From: Prorocentrum cordatum
Taxonomy: Eukaryota; Sar; Dinophyceae; Prorocentrales; Prorocentraceae
Direction: 5' to 3'
Assembly: GCA_963575745.1 (NCBI GenBank)
Contig: CAUYUJ010013991.1
Span: 267,501 to 331,500, forward strand
DNA length: 64,000 bases
Shown piece after piece: positions 18,404-30,100 of the stretch. Position 1 is the stretch's first letter. Every line of letters starts with the position of its first letter. Position numbers and translations under genes: made by a program. Below the pieces are notes generated by a model, which saw only the letters and a program-made list of their open reading frames with translations, was not told the origin of the DNA and made no database searches.

Positions 18404-21132
18404 TCACCAGGGCGCGGGGCAAAACATGTCACTTTTCGGAAGTTTGCCCTTGGCCAGCCGCGAGAGGTTGGAGAGTCCTGTGGCCGTGGGCTTCGGTGGA
18501 CACTCATCGGCCAATTTCTGCACACTATGGACCGCGAGTGTCCCGCGCGACCGACAACATAGGACTCCACGAAATTCAGCGCGTGCATGAGGCCAATGTG
18601 TCCCACCAACACACAGATGGGCCGTCGGGTTACCCTGGGAAGAACCAGCACTAACGGTGGGCACAACTTGCGAGACAACCGAAGATCCCAACACCAACGC
18701 CCCAGGACACGGACACGGCCAAAACTTCGACAACTCGCCTCGCACAGCCAAAAAATTGCGGAGGCACCGCGGACATTTAAATATAGCACCTACTTTCACC
18801 ACGTCGTGGCCTTGAGCTCTCAACCTCTCTGTGCGAAGGTTTGAGGCTCTGGGCCCGCGTTCGCGGCGGTGCCCCCCGCCGATGCGGCCCTCTCGTCCGC
18901 GGGCACGCGAGACACGCCTGCCGCGAGACAGCCAATGACCTTTTGAGGACCAACTAACAGTTAGCACCCACCCTCTTGATTTCCTGAACCTTATCTTCAG
19001 GAAGGGCGCACCATCTGGCAACTTTCCCCCCGGAGTGGTCGGCAACACCGTTGGCGACTGGTCCCTGGGGGGTCAGGCGGAGATCACAGATATTGCGAAA
19101 CGTAGGACGGCCCTTCCCCCATCGAGCTGTGAGATTACATGACCCTTCCTCCATGGCGTCCCATACTTGCTGCCACAGGTCGAGCATGCACGACTGGTCT
19201 ACCTGAGCTCCTTTCAAATGCGCAGGCAGTAGGGAGGTAGTCGGTAAACAACGTAGCATCTCCGTCCACCAGGCGAAGAAGTTGGAGGAGAGCAGGCACC
19301 TCCGCTCGAAGAGAATATTGCCCAGGTCCTGGGAGTGAGCCGCAGAGGACACCACTCACCTGCAAGGGTCCTGGTTGGAGGTGCGCAACGGACCAACCGC
19401 GCCGCCGAAGCCTCCAGCCCTTGGCATACGCCCCCCCCCCCCCCCCCCAGAACCATCGCACCCAAAAAACTCCCCCGGGGCCTTGCCGTTGCTCCGGAGC
19501 GCCTCAAGAAAAGAGCCCCGAGCCCAGATCTTCTGCTCGGGAGCAGGGGGCGCTCCAAGGGTCCACCCAAGAGACGCCAACCCGCGAGTCCAGTAACACG
19601 CAGCCTCAGAAGGATTGTTCAGGGCTTCTCGGCACATACCAGCAGTAAGGTGGAGGGCGGTGTCGTCGATATCGGCATTGTTTGAACGCCCCCAGAACCC
19701 GTGGCAAGGCGTTCAGGCTGCACTCCACAGCGAGGACATATTCCCGCGCTGGCACAACCTGAATATTTCAAGCGCTGCGCAGGCCTCTGTGCGCCAGCGG
19801 CGAGGCGCTTCAGGATCGAAGCTCCGTCGTGGTCACCGCTGCGCCCTAGAGCCTTCTCAGGTTCCGAAGGACAATGAAATCGACTCCGGTGCTCAGACCT
19901 TGGCCCCCATAAGCCTGGGCAGCTTGGCCCCAGCGGGCCTGCCCGACGTTCTTTTCAACGACATTCCACAAGTGGAAAGAGACATCGCGCCGTTCCACCT
20001 TACGGGTGGCAGTCGAGGAAAACCAAACATGGGGCTCAGCAGGGTCACCGTGAAGCTCGAGAACACATAAAATGACAGCCGCCAGGGGGCCTCGAACACG
20101 ACGCCAGCCGTGGACCCTAGGAACATCACGCAGCCTGGCAAGGATGCAAGGCCAGACTCTGCGCACCGTCTGACACTGGCCAGGATCAAGGGCACCCCAG
20201 GTACGGCTCCATTCGAGCAGATGTTCATAGCGAAGCTTGTAGGCAGGGTATCAACCATAGCTCTGTCAAGCGCCATGAGGGTGGTGGCGCGCGCTCCAGC
20301 ATGCCACCGTCCTGAGGCCTCAGCAGCGCGCGCACGGAGTCGGAGCAAGTGCGAGGGGGGCGTGCCCACGACTTGGTGGCTCCACGCGCCAACAGCTACG
20401 GGCCCAGACTTGAAAAGCTTACGCGCGCGAGGATTGACATGAGTAAGGAAAGCAAGCTTCTTGCCTCGACGTTGCGCCTCTCCTCGGCGTTGCGCTATCT
20501 TTCCCGCGTAGTCCGTCGGCGTCCGGCCGTGGTTCCAAACCCGAGATCTTTCGCAGTGCAAACAGCTTAGAATAATCGTGGGAAGGCGAAAGACATTGGC
20601 ACGAACTTCGCATTGAAGGTAAGAGTGCTTAAACTCCCCTCCGGCCTGCGAGCCGCAGCCCCAGACCCAGGCCGAAGGGGTGCGAGCAAAAACCGCAGCT
20701 GGCCGCGCCTGGCCGCCTTCGCGGGCGGGCGAGCGCAAGGCGAAAACGCTGCGCAGCCGGAGGAGGACGAGGGCAAAGAGGCGGGAGCTTATCACCGAGC
20801 TTATCACACATCGCTTGGATAGGACGACCGACTTCCAACGACGAGGCAAGCGCGCATGACTTAGACGAGATCTTACATCCTCCTCTCTGCAACATATCAC
20901 ACAGTTCACGGGCAGCAGGCGCAAGTTTCTGAGTCACTTCCTCCACGGCACCCTGGATGCGCTGAATGATATCGTCGACGTGCGCCGAGATGGGCGCGCG
21001 TGGGACTCGGCAGCGCGCAGTTTCCAGAAAATCGCACACATAACATTTAATCCAAGGCAGAGACGGTGAGCAGCCCGCAAGGATGGACCGCGCTGCGCGC
21101 ATCACATTCGACACAACAGACTGGACCTCCAA
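18404..21132 (-). pseudogene. Decayed LINE reverse transcriptase with C-terminal zinc tail
   Basis: On the minus strand, PISAHVDDIIQRIQG (about 20990) is an RT motif C with His for the usual Tyr, followed by GGCKISSKSCALASS. About 400 bp later comes the post-RT region (DYAGKIAQRRGEAQRRGKK, then VNPRARKLFKSG and VGAWSHQVVGTPPS). More fragments follow near 19.1 kb (WQQVWDAMEEGSCNL). A terminal Cys/His module with FKCPRCLRNFLAVRG lies at about 18.8-18.4 kb. These blocks occur in this order in dinoflagellate LINE polyproteins as I know them. They are split over all three frames, and motifs A and B cannot be found. The poly-C run at 19431-19448 interrupts the middle. An old, dead insertion. Confidence 0.65.
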
Positions 21133-22900
21133 CAGGCGCGGGGCGGTATGAATGGGAAGGCCGAGATACAGAAGCAGGGGTAAGTCTTCACATCAATAGC
21201 CAATCATATCAATCTGCCGGGGTCAATCGCATCAGAGAATTGTTCCATGTCCCAGTGGGCAGAAACAGAGACAACACTGTCTCCCCGCGAACATGCATGC
21301 AGGACGTCCCTCAACTTGGCAGCCCGCCTCCTCCTCCTCCTCTTTGTTCTCCCGCGATCTCCTCCCCCTCTCGCAAATGTCGGGCCGATCTCACGGGCGC
21401 GGCGTTCGGCCGCGCCCTGGCCCAACCCGCGTCGCCGTCGCGGCGCCCCGGCGCCTGCGGCGCCCGAGCCTTGGCACTGGGGGGCCCGCGGCCTGGGCCG
21501 CCCAGCGCGGCTCGAGTCGAAGGGCTGGCCGCGCGCGCGAGCGCGCCGCAGGCGGCCCCTCTTGCCCCCGGGCGGGGGGGCGAAGTGGAGGAGAGGAGAA
21601 GAGGGCGGGGGGATTGGAAGAAGAGAACGAGGGGAAGAGCCATAATAATAGTAAGAGGAGGAGGAAAAGGAAGAAGGAAGACGAGGACAAACAAAAGGCA
21701 CATGAAGAGGACGAACAAAGGGAATAGTTTGTTTATAACAAGAGCACAAGGATCACGCCACAGCAGCGGAAAGTCGCAACATGACAAGACAAAACACAAC
21801 ATGAAACATCCGAATGAAATAATCCCGACCGACAAAGGTCTGGGAAGTTTGGGGTGGTGCATGAATGAATCTAGCCTCGTTGTTGAGGTGCCCGGCGAAC
21901 CTTTTTCGAACTGTTGGTGGCCTCTCGTTATGTACCCATGGGCGCGGCCGCGCGACCTGGGCGCGCCCCGTGCCCCCCCGGCGGTTGGAGCTCCAGAGTC
22001 CTTCAGCCCACCGATGGACTCGAGAGGTTTCTTTTCCTGACAGCAACGGCCGTGGGGGATGTGGTTGGCCGTCTTGTTAATTGCTGAAGAGCTACGCGGT
22101 TGACTGCAGCGCGTGGCGGGCAGTCTGCGCGCGGCGCGCCGCGGCGCCCTGGCCCTGGTCGTCGCGGTCGCCCCGCCCCCGCCCTCTAGTAACGCAGCCG
22201 GCCCCCGGCAGGTTGCGCCGCTTCCGCTGGCGAAGGTCCGTCTGCTGGCGGCGGCCCATCTGGGCCCCGCGCCGTCGGCCCTCGCGGACTTGGACTCGAC
22301 GAGACAAGCGCCGGCGACGCTGCGCGCGCGTTTTCCGCTCGGACTGGGCGCGGCGACAGCGGGGCGGGGGCGCGCGGGCCCGGGCAAAACATCGCGTCGG
22401 CGCGCCTCCGCTGGAAATGCGCTGGGAGCTGTAACTGGTCGACTGATCAGCGCGAGAGGAGAAATGTCGACGGGGGGCGTGCCGATGTGGATGGGGCGTC
22501 GCGACCTTGCCTAGCCATCTCTCTTCCCCGTGCCTCGTCGACAACCCTAGTGCCGCTGTTTCGCTGGCTCCGCCCCGCGGCGAGGCTGCCTCGACGGGGC
22601 TGGCGGGGCGTGTGATTTAGTCGTGTAGATGGGGTAGATCCACGACGGTGCGATATGTAGTAGGCGTATTCCTTAGTGAGCCAGCCGAGGTGAGTTGCAA
22701 CCATGCGCGCTCGCGCCCGCAGCAGTCGCCAGGCGAGGGGGGGCGGGTGGGGGGGGGCGTGGTGGATGTCGCGACATGCCTGGTACTTCAGGAGGGCGGC
22801 GCAGCAGCCCGGTCACCCGCCTGGCTTCTCGCGCCCAAGGTAGCGCTGAAATCACCCGCGCGCTGTGCGCGGCAGTGCTGCGACATGCGTGATGGTAGGG
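21133..22900. other. Unrecognised GC-rich sequence
   Basis: Arg/Ala/Pro-rich open frames on both strands reflect about 70% GC; 21640-21850 is A-rich. No domain or repeat structure recognised. Confidence 0.5.
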
Positions 22901-22949
22901 CCATGTGGCCCCGGTTTTTTTTTGAGCCATGTCCTTAAGGATGGCATGT

Positions 22950-24200
22950 CGCACTGGGCCCACGTTAATTTGCCGCGCATTTTTCCCTCTCGGGAGTGCG
23001 GGGGTGACTGCCCAGTTGGTTCCGTCGCCTTTTGTCCGAAGGCTGTAGTGGGGGCTGGTCGGCGCTCTGCCTTCGCCGCTGGGGCCGCGCCCCCGCCGCG
23101 CGCTCGATGCCCGGCGCGGGGGCGCAGCCCCTGCTCTTGGCGCCCCTGGCGCGTGAAATCGCGCGGCCGAGGCTGCGCTTGAAGAGATCCGCTCTGGTGG
23201 CCAGGAGCTGCGCGCACTGCTCCTCGCGCGCCTTCGCTGCGCCGTCGAGCGCCGCCCTCGGGTTCGGCGCCGTGTCAGTCGAGTGCTGGGCCGCGCCCAC
23301 GTGGCCCACCCCTTTGTCGCCCCCTTTCTCGAGAGCCTCCTGGGCCCCGCTCGCGGGGGGGATCTCCGCGTCGCAGAGCGAGCCCCGTTCCTGGTTGACC
23401 TGCTCCATGAACTCCTAAAGTCTTCTTCGCCAATCTGACCTTCTCCCGCCGCGCAACCTCGCCCGTGGTTATCTCGATCGATGGCGCCCTCGACGAACGA
23501 GGGCGCCGCGCGTCCACGCGGGGGCCCTAGTCCGAGTCCTTTTCCCGACTTCTCGACCCTGATGCCGAGGGCCTCGCCGCGCCCGCGTCGAGGGCGATCC
23601 TGATCAGTTCGCTCGAGGGCGGGGGGCGGGGGGCCCTTGATTCGACGCCGCGCTCTGAAACGACGACTCCTGCGCGGCGCGGGCGCTGTCCGCGAGGTCC
23701 GCCGGCGTCGCCCCACCCCCTCGGCCTTCTCATGGTGGGCCGCCTCCTCGAGTAGCTCCTTTTCCTTGGTCGGCAACCTTCTGACGCTTCTCTCTTATAA
23801 GAAGCGGCCTCTTTGCAGGCTGCGCCCGCCGGTCCGCCGCGCGCCCCGCGACCTCGAGATGGGCGCGCCTGCTCTGGTCTCGCGTGGCGGGGTCGCGCGC
23901 GCGGCTGGAAATCTCGATGTTTGAGCCTGCCAGTTGCAGGCCCGGCATTTTCGGCTCAGAGGTTCCATTGCAGGGTGACCCCGCTTGGACCGACGCTGGC
24001 GGCGCGCCCCGCGGTGGTGAACCGCTCTCGTCGCACGGCTGAGAGCTGCTGTTATTTGCGGAAGTGCTGCGGCACCGTGGGCGCTGATGTGCGACGATAA
24101 AGCGGCGACGCCGGAGGCCTCGCGCTGCGGGGCCCGCGTAGGCCGCGCAGCTGTTGCTGCGGATTGTCTCGCATTCCCGCGCGTCCGTCGTCGAGTGGTC
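22950..24200 (-). pseudogene. Decayed Cys-motif and helical-coil protein, LINE ORF1-like
   Basis: Minus-strand fragments in consistent order over several frames: RKCRACNWQAQ (Cys-x2-Cys, about 23960), then RDQSRRAHLEVAGRAADRRA (about 23880) and MPTKEKELLEEAAHHEKAEG (about 23775). These are followed by APSFVEGAID, then MEQVNQERGSLCDAEIPPAS (about 23408) and AKAREEQCAQLLATRADLFK, ending near 22965. The pattern is a zinc knuckle followed by long charged helices, as in the two other ORF1-like genes of this window. At least four frame changes are needed, so it is a relic. Assignment to a LINE is inferred from architecture only. Confidence 0.45.
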
Positions 24201-25227
24201 TCGCCAGCGCGGTAGCGGGAGTTCCTCCTCCTCCTCCTTCCCGCGGCCTCTTCGTGTCGGCGCATCCCAGTCTCTCGTAACTGTAGTGCTGTGGGGTCCG
24301 TCATTCGCCAGTTCGCATGTTCGGGGTCGCCTGCAATATAGAATGCTAGATCAGCAGTTCGGCGATCGCACCATTGCGCGCCCTCGTCCGCATTGGCTAG
24401 CGCCTCCATGCCCCCCCCCCCCCCACTGCTTGGCCAAGGATGTCGATGGCGTTCCCATCCAGGCACCTTCCTCCGGCCGCAGGATCCCTGGCGAGGCGCG
24501 TCCAACGCGTTCCGAATGCCGCGGGCATTGCCGCCCCGCGCTCTGTTGAGTTCCTAGCCCTATTGTGGCGCCATCGCGGCCGACGCGCCCTCTGTGAAGG
24601 CTGCCGTCCGTCCTGAGCGACAATGTCTGAGTGCTGATGGCGCGTTGCAACGTCGCATGCTGCCGCCCCCCTGTTTTGGATTCAATTGCCTGCTGGCAAA
24701 TTTTCGCAGGGCGCGGGCGCATGGCCGCCGCGCCGTCCAGTGCGTTGGCGCGGGCGGGCGTCGGCGCGAAGGCTGCGGGCCCGCTGAGGGCCGCCCGCGT
24801 CGAACGCCCGATCTGCCAAGGTGCGCCCGATGTCCAGAATGCTCAGTAGTGACATTCTACTTGCGAAGCTTTCGGCGACAAAACGCCAATCAAAACATAA
24901 ACGATTTCAATTAAAAATGAATGGCGTAGCGTTGGTAGAGGCGCAACTATCCGATTGCGAAAGCACGCAAGCCCGCGCGATGCTTCATGCCCAAGTAGGC
25001 TACTCCGAGAAAGGTGCGAGCAGCACGGTTGGCACGAACGAAATCGAAAACAAGTCGACCGCGAAGAACGACGATGCGAACACGACCAGGAAAAACAATA
25101 CAATTCGCAAGGGCGAAACATTAAAACAAAAGTCCGGGCAAATAGCAATGCGACGGCGGCAATCAAGGCAAGCGTAACTTCACTAACCGCTGAAGGTCGC
25201 ACAAACAAGCGCTAGGCCGAAACAAAC
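24201..25227. other. Unrecognised sequence, AT-richer at the right end
   Basis: 24850-25200 is clearly poorer in GC than its surroundings. It has open frames on both strands (plus 24821-25177; minus 25208-24843, hydrophobic), but neither shows a recognisable motif. Confidence 0.5.
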
Positions 25228-28013
25228 ACCTGATGTTACCACGAAGCCCGATCTTGGAGGACAAATGGGGGCTCCTGCGATGTGGGCTCAGCACGCGACC
25301 ATGCGAGCCACTGTGGGGGGGGGCGCGTGGCTTGCGAGCAAGTGAACAGCAAAGAAAAGCGTGCATGCGGACCACTAGTTTTGAAAGGTCCGTGCGTTGC
25401 AGGTGAGATGCCAAAACGGCACCTGACGTTGGTTCCCGCGTTGTCCGTTTGAGGTGGTAACGCTTTGTCGGGATGTCTCCAGACATCCTGGGGTCCTCTG
25501 GCGCAGTGTTGGGGCCCTCTTGAGAGAATCTGGGGGCCTCCTGGTCGTGGGATGAACGCTGGTTCCCGTGTTGTCCGTTTGGCGGCGTCTCCAACCATCT
25601 TGGGGCCCTCTTGGGCAGTCTTGGGGCCCTGTTGGGGGCGGCTGGGGGTTTCCCGGAGGCCTGTTCCAGGCCGGTTCGTTGGGGTCTCTTGAAAGCCTCT
25701 CGGGGTTCTCATGGGGGCCGGTTGGGGCCTCCTGGGTCTCTTTTGGGCTGGAGAGCCGAAAATGTAAGCCCCTGCCGCCTCTCTGACATGTTCCTAAGCA
25801 TTCCTGAAGCTTTCGGAAGCAGTCTTGGAGGCCTCTTGGGCCGTCTCGAGAGCGTGTTGGACTGGTCTGGGCGCTCTCTTGGGGGCCTCTCAGGACGTCT
25901 TGGGGCGGTCTTCGGGGCCTCTTGCGCCGTCCCGGAACGTCGGGGAGCCGAGGGCGCCGAAACTCGAAAGACATTTAGAAAACCAGCGAAAACCAAAACA
26001 TTTTGACACGTGGGGCTCTCCTCTGGGAGGGCCTCTCGGAGGCCTCCCGAGGCGTCCTGGGAGCGCCGAGGGCCGTCTGCGCGCGATGTTTGGGGCCTCC
26101 TGGGGGCCTTGCGGGGCCTCGGGGGGGTTCTTTGTGCGGTGAGTTTGAGATGTAGGTTCCTGCCCTCTTCTAGAAGCTTTCTGGGTGACTTCCTGGAGCC
26201 CTCGATGGCCATCTCGGGGGGGTGCCCGGGACCCCTTCCCGGCCACAGGGGGGGCGCCGGCGGAAGCAGGCGGAAGACGGCGGAAGACGGCCCCATTTCG
26301 GCAGACACGCTTCCGCGCGGCACGGGCGGCCCCAAGATGGTCGGCAAAATGTTCCGAGAGGGCCGCGAGACGCCATCAGGTCGATCCAGGCCGTCCGATA
26401 TCGCGCCCGGGTGGCCCAGGGAGCTAACAGGACGCTTCGGGGGACGTCCGAGTGGCCCTCCCAGAGAGCTCCCGGTGTCAACATGCATGGGCTTTCTTTG
26501 GGTTTTTTGAAGTTTTTCGGGTTTTCGCGCCTTCGGCTTGCCGACGCACCAAGACAGCCCAAGAGGGCCCCAAAACCGCCCAAAGACGGCCTCAGAGGCC
26601 CCCGAGAAGGCGGCCAGGCAGTCCAAGACGCCTTCATGACGGCCCAAGAAGCCCTCACGACGGCCTCCGAAGGCTCCAGGAATGGCCCAAGAAGACCTCC
26701 AGAGTAGAGGCAGCAAACGGCATTTCAAGCTCACCGCCCAAAAAAAAACCCTGGAGGCCCCACGCGGCCTCCAGCAGGCACCGAACATCGCGTCCAGACG
26801 GCCCAGGGAGCTCCCAGGACGCCTCGGGAGGCCTCCGAGAGGCCCCCCCGGAGAGCCCCAGTGTCAACGTGTATTGGTTTTCGGTGGGTTTTTGAACGTT
26901 TCTCGGATTTCCACGTTTTCGGCTTGCCGACGCTCCAAAAGAGCCCAAAAAGGCCCAAAGACCGCCCCAAAACGGCCTAAGAAGCCTCCAGCGGAGCGCT
27001 CAGACAGTCCAGCACGCTCTCAAGACGGCCCAAAACGCTTCCAAAACTGCCTCCGAAGGCTCCAGGAACGCCCCCAGAAAACATCTAGAAGAAGGGCAGG
27101 AACCTACATCTCAAGCTCACCGCGCAAAAGGACCCCCCGGAGGCCCCGCAAGGCCCCCAGGAGGCCCCAAACATCGCGTCCAGACGGCCCTCGGCGCTCC
27201 CTGGGCGCCTCGGGAGGCGTCCGAGAGGCCCTCCCAGAGAGCCCCACGTGTCAAAATGTATTGGCTTTCGTTGGTTGTGCACTTTCGGCGCCCTCGGCTC
27301 CCCGACGCTCCGGGGCGGCGCAAGAGGCCCCGAATACCACCCCAAGACGGCCTGAGAGGGCCCCAAGAGAGCGCCCAGACCAGTCCGACGCGCTCTCGAG
27401 ACGGCCCCAGAGGCCTCCAAGACGGCCTCCGAAAGTTTCAGGAATGCATAAGAAAACTTCAGAGAGGCGACAGGGACCTAGATTTTGGGTTCTCCAGCCG
27501 AAAAAAAAACAGCAGGCCCCAACCGGCCCCCAGGAGACCCCCGATAGGCTTTCAAGAGACCACAACGAGCCTGGAACAAGCCTCCGGGAAACCCCCAGCC
27601 GTCTCCAACAGGGCCCCAAGACTGCCCAAGAGGGCCCCAAGATGGTTGGAGACGCCGCCAAACGGACAACACGGGAACCAGCGTTCATCCCACGACCAGG
27701 AGGCCCCCAGATTCTCTCAAGAGGGCCCCAACACTGCGCCAGAGGACCCCAGGATGTCTGGAGACATCCCGACAAAGCGTCACCACCTCAAACGGAGAAC
27801 GCGGGAACCAACGTCAGGTGCCGCCTTGGCATCTCACCTGCAACGCGCGGACCTTTCAAAACTAGTGGTCCGCACGCATGCTTTCTTTGCAATTCACTTG
27901 CTCGCAAGCCACGCGTCCCCCCACAGTGGCTCGCACGGTCACGTGCTGAGCCCGCGTCGCAGGAGCCCCCATTTGTCCCCCAAGGTCGGGCTTCGTGGTA
28001 ATATCAGGTTAGC
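25228..28013. repeat. Large foldback element FB1 (inverted arms of about 0.95 kb)
   Basis: The left arm 25228-26195 is repeated in inverse orientation as 27070-28013. The outer ends read ACCTGAT.TTACCACGAAGC on the left and its complement on the right, and shared words continue to GATGTAGGTTCCTGCCC.TCTAGA. A spacer of about 875 bp lies between. Arms and spacer are mostly degenerate 15-bp words of the GGCCCAAGA type. The long open frames across the right arm (up to 439 codons) are products of this periodicity, not genes. A hairpin this size is typical of foldback transposons or inverted duplications. Confidence 0.85.
26240..27315 (+). repeat. About 385-bp higher-order repeat, three units (FB1 spacer and right arm)
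   Basis: A spacer word starting GTGTCAA.ATG.ATTGG.TTTC and ending TTCGGCTTGCCGACGC occurs near 26480, 26865 and 27248, so the period is about 380-388 bp. Between spacers lie phased words such as CCAAGACGGCCCAAGAGGCC. The block 26240-27030 matches 30170-30965. Confidence 0.8.
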
Positions 28014-28017
28014 GTGA

Positions 28018-29240
28018 TGAATATGGTTGTCTTCCGCGTTTCCGTCGACCAACAACCCTGGCCGCCACCCTCGTTGGCATCGAGATGCCTGGCCACATCG
28101 GCCTTTTGGGTTCTCTTTGGCCCCTGGGGCCCTCTGGGGCGCTCTTAGGCGCGTTTTTGGGCGGTGTTGGGGCCTTTTCGGGCCTGCGAGATTTTTTTGG
28201 GTTCTCTTGGAATATGTTTGCTCCTCCCGTTCCTCCGTTCCTCCTCCTGCTCCTCCTGCGCCGTGCGCATGCGCTCCCCCTGCCCCTCCTCGCCGCTCGC
28301 ATTCTTCCCCCCGCTTTGCGCCGGGGGCGTTGCCCGCAAGGGGCCGACGACAAAAAGAAAGCAGGCGGGCCGACAAAAAACAACACGTGGACCGACAAAA
28401 CACTCGCCCGACAAAAAAAAATGGCCCCGACAAAATGGGCCGACAAAAAAACAGAAGCCCCGACAAAATGGTCCGACAAAAAAAAAAAAACACACTGGCC
28501 CGGCAAAAAAACCGGTCGTCGTGACAAAATGTTCAAACAAGTACAGCGACAAAATTATGTTTGGCATCGGCGGCTGGGCGGATGTACGGTAAATTCACAG
28601 CTACGGCGCTTGCCCCTGCGATTTTGTCGGGCATTTTGTCGGGCACTTTGTCGGGCAGTCTGGCCGGGCATTTTGTCGAGGCGGTCCAGTTCCGCCCCGC
28701 GCTTGCGCCGATTTCGCCTCGCGGTGAGCACCCCCGAGGGCCGCCCAGTTGCAGGGGGCTGGAAAGGGAGGCGGGCGGGGGGGGGGCGAGGAGCAGCGGG
28801 GGCAGCATTTGATCATTCCCGCGGCATCTCCCAAAGGCAAGACGGTACGACGATGCCGACGCCGATGCCCCTCCGTTGTCGTTGTTCTGTCTGGCTCCAT
28901 CGGGCGGTGCTCTTTGGCGCGGCTGAGCGCGGCTTGAAATTCGCGCCATAGCCCGGTTCCAATGTGATCCCATAGGCCTTTCATATCGCCGACAAACAAC
29001 CCAACAGGCCCCCATGGGGCCCCTCGACACGACGCCCCAAACGGATCTCAAGACGGCCCAAGAGAGCCCCAGAGGCCCAACAGGACCCCATCACCGCCCG
29101 AGGAGGCGCTTAAGAAGGCCCCAGGAGGGCCACAAGGGCCCAGGTGAGTTCCAGATGCATGCCGATGTGAACAGGACATCTCGAGGCCAACGAGGGTGGC
29201 GGTCAGGGTTGTTGGCCGACGGAAGCATGGAAAGAAACCG
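28018..29240. repeat. Foldback element FB2
   Basis: The left end at about 28018-28200 (CAACAACCCTGGCCGCCACC, CTCGTTGGCATCGAGATG) is inverted at about 29040-29240 (CATCTCGAGGCCAACGAGG, GTGGCGGTCAGGGTTGTTGG). It starts 5 bp after FB1 and contains the CGACAAAA arrays. Confidence 0.75.
28345..28680. repeat. Inverted CGACAAAA / TTTTGTCG arrays
   Basis: About ten CGACAAAA words (some degenerate) lie at 28345-28555. Four TTTTGTCGGGCA words at 12-20-bp spacing follow in opposite orientation at 28621-28675. They sit in the middle of FB2 and could pair with each other. Confidence 0.85.
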
Positions 29241-29254
29241 CACTCGTGACGGTA

Positions 29255-29780
29255 AGAAGGGCCAGAATCACGACGATTTCACGATGCGAAAGGTTCAACA
29301 CTTGACCCTTCCAATGTTCATCGCCGGCTATATTCAAGGCTCCCAGAGACGGCCGACGTTGCTCAATGCGATCATCTGCGAGGGTCGGAAGCTCGACGCG
29401 GTCGCCCAGTGGCTCCAACAGTGCCCCAAACTGCTTGAAAACAATACGAGCGCCCGCAAAGATGCTGCAATTGGTCAATGAAGGCGCCCCCGGGGCGCCA
29501 CCAGACTGCTAAGACTAAAAGAAGATGGAATTGGCGTTCGCGCCCTCGCCTCAACAGGTTGCAGAACGCCCAGCACGCCCCGAGGGGTAGCACAAATCGC
29601 CGCAGGATGGCCTGGAAGAGTTCCGGAGGAGGTAGGCGCGGCCTACAACCTCCCCCTCGCGACCCTCCACCCCCCCTCGTTCCCTCCCCCTTCCTGCCCT
29701 CCTCCGTCTTCTCCTCTTACCCCCCACTTCCCCAGTAATCCCCCCTCTCTTCCCTTTCATCCCCCCGCCCCCCTCGTCGT
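29255..29780 (+). repeat. Direct duplication, copy 1
   Basis: Shares ACTTGACCCTTCCAATGTT, CTTGAAAACAATACG.GCGCC and CGCCCAACACGCCCCGAGGG-type words with 31020-31560 in the same order, about 1.77 kb apart. Ends in a C-rich pyrimidine tract in both copies. Confidence 0.8.
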
Positions 29781-30100
29781 CCTCGCTCTCTTCCACTTCC
29801 CCCTGCCCCCCCTCGGTGCCCCCCCCGCGCTCGGGCGGCTCATGTTCCACGATCGCGTCGCGCTGTGGCGCCGAGCGCCCCGTGCCACGACGGTTGCGCA
29901 CCGCTTTTCCGATTGCTCCACGGAGCGCGTCTGGCGAGATTCGAATTCGCAGTGCAAACTTGCGCCCCGCTGCGACTTCAGGATCTACCATCGCCCTCGC
30001 GCGCGCGCGCGTTCACCGCGATTCGCGCGCGTCTTGTTCGAGCGCGCACGTTGCGCTCGTGGTCGCGCTCTCACGCGGCTCTTTTGCGCGTCATCTTTTT

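Noticed and set aside
22673-23776. 367-codon Arg-rich minus ORF as one intact protein
   Set aside because: Only parts of it are coding-like; the plausible reading jumps between frames, so it is treated as a remnant.
24843-25208. Hydrophobic minus ORF as a membrane protein
   Set aside because: Lies in AT-richer DNA with an equally open plus frame; no signal or motif supports either.
26682-28001. 439-codon plus ORF as a repeat protein (PPR-like or collagen-like)
   Set aside because: It follows the GGCCCAAGA repeats and the inverted arm, and equivalent ORFs appear on the other strand of the other arm.
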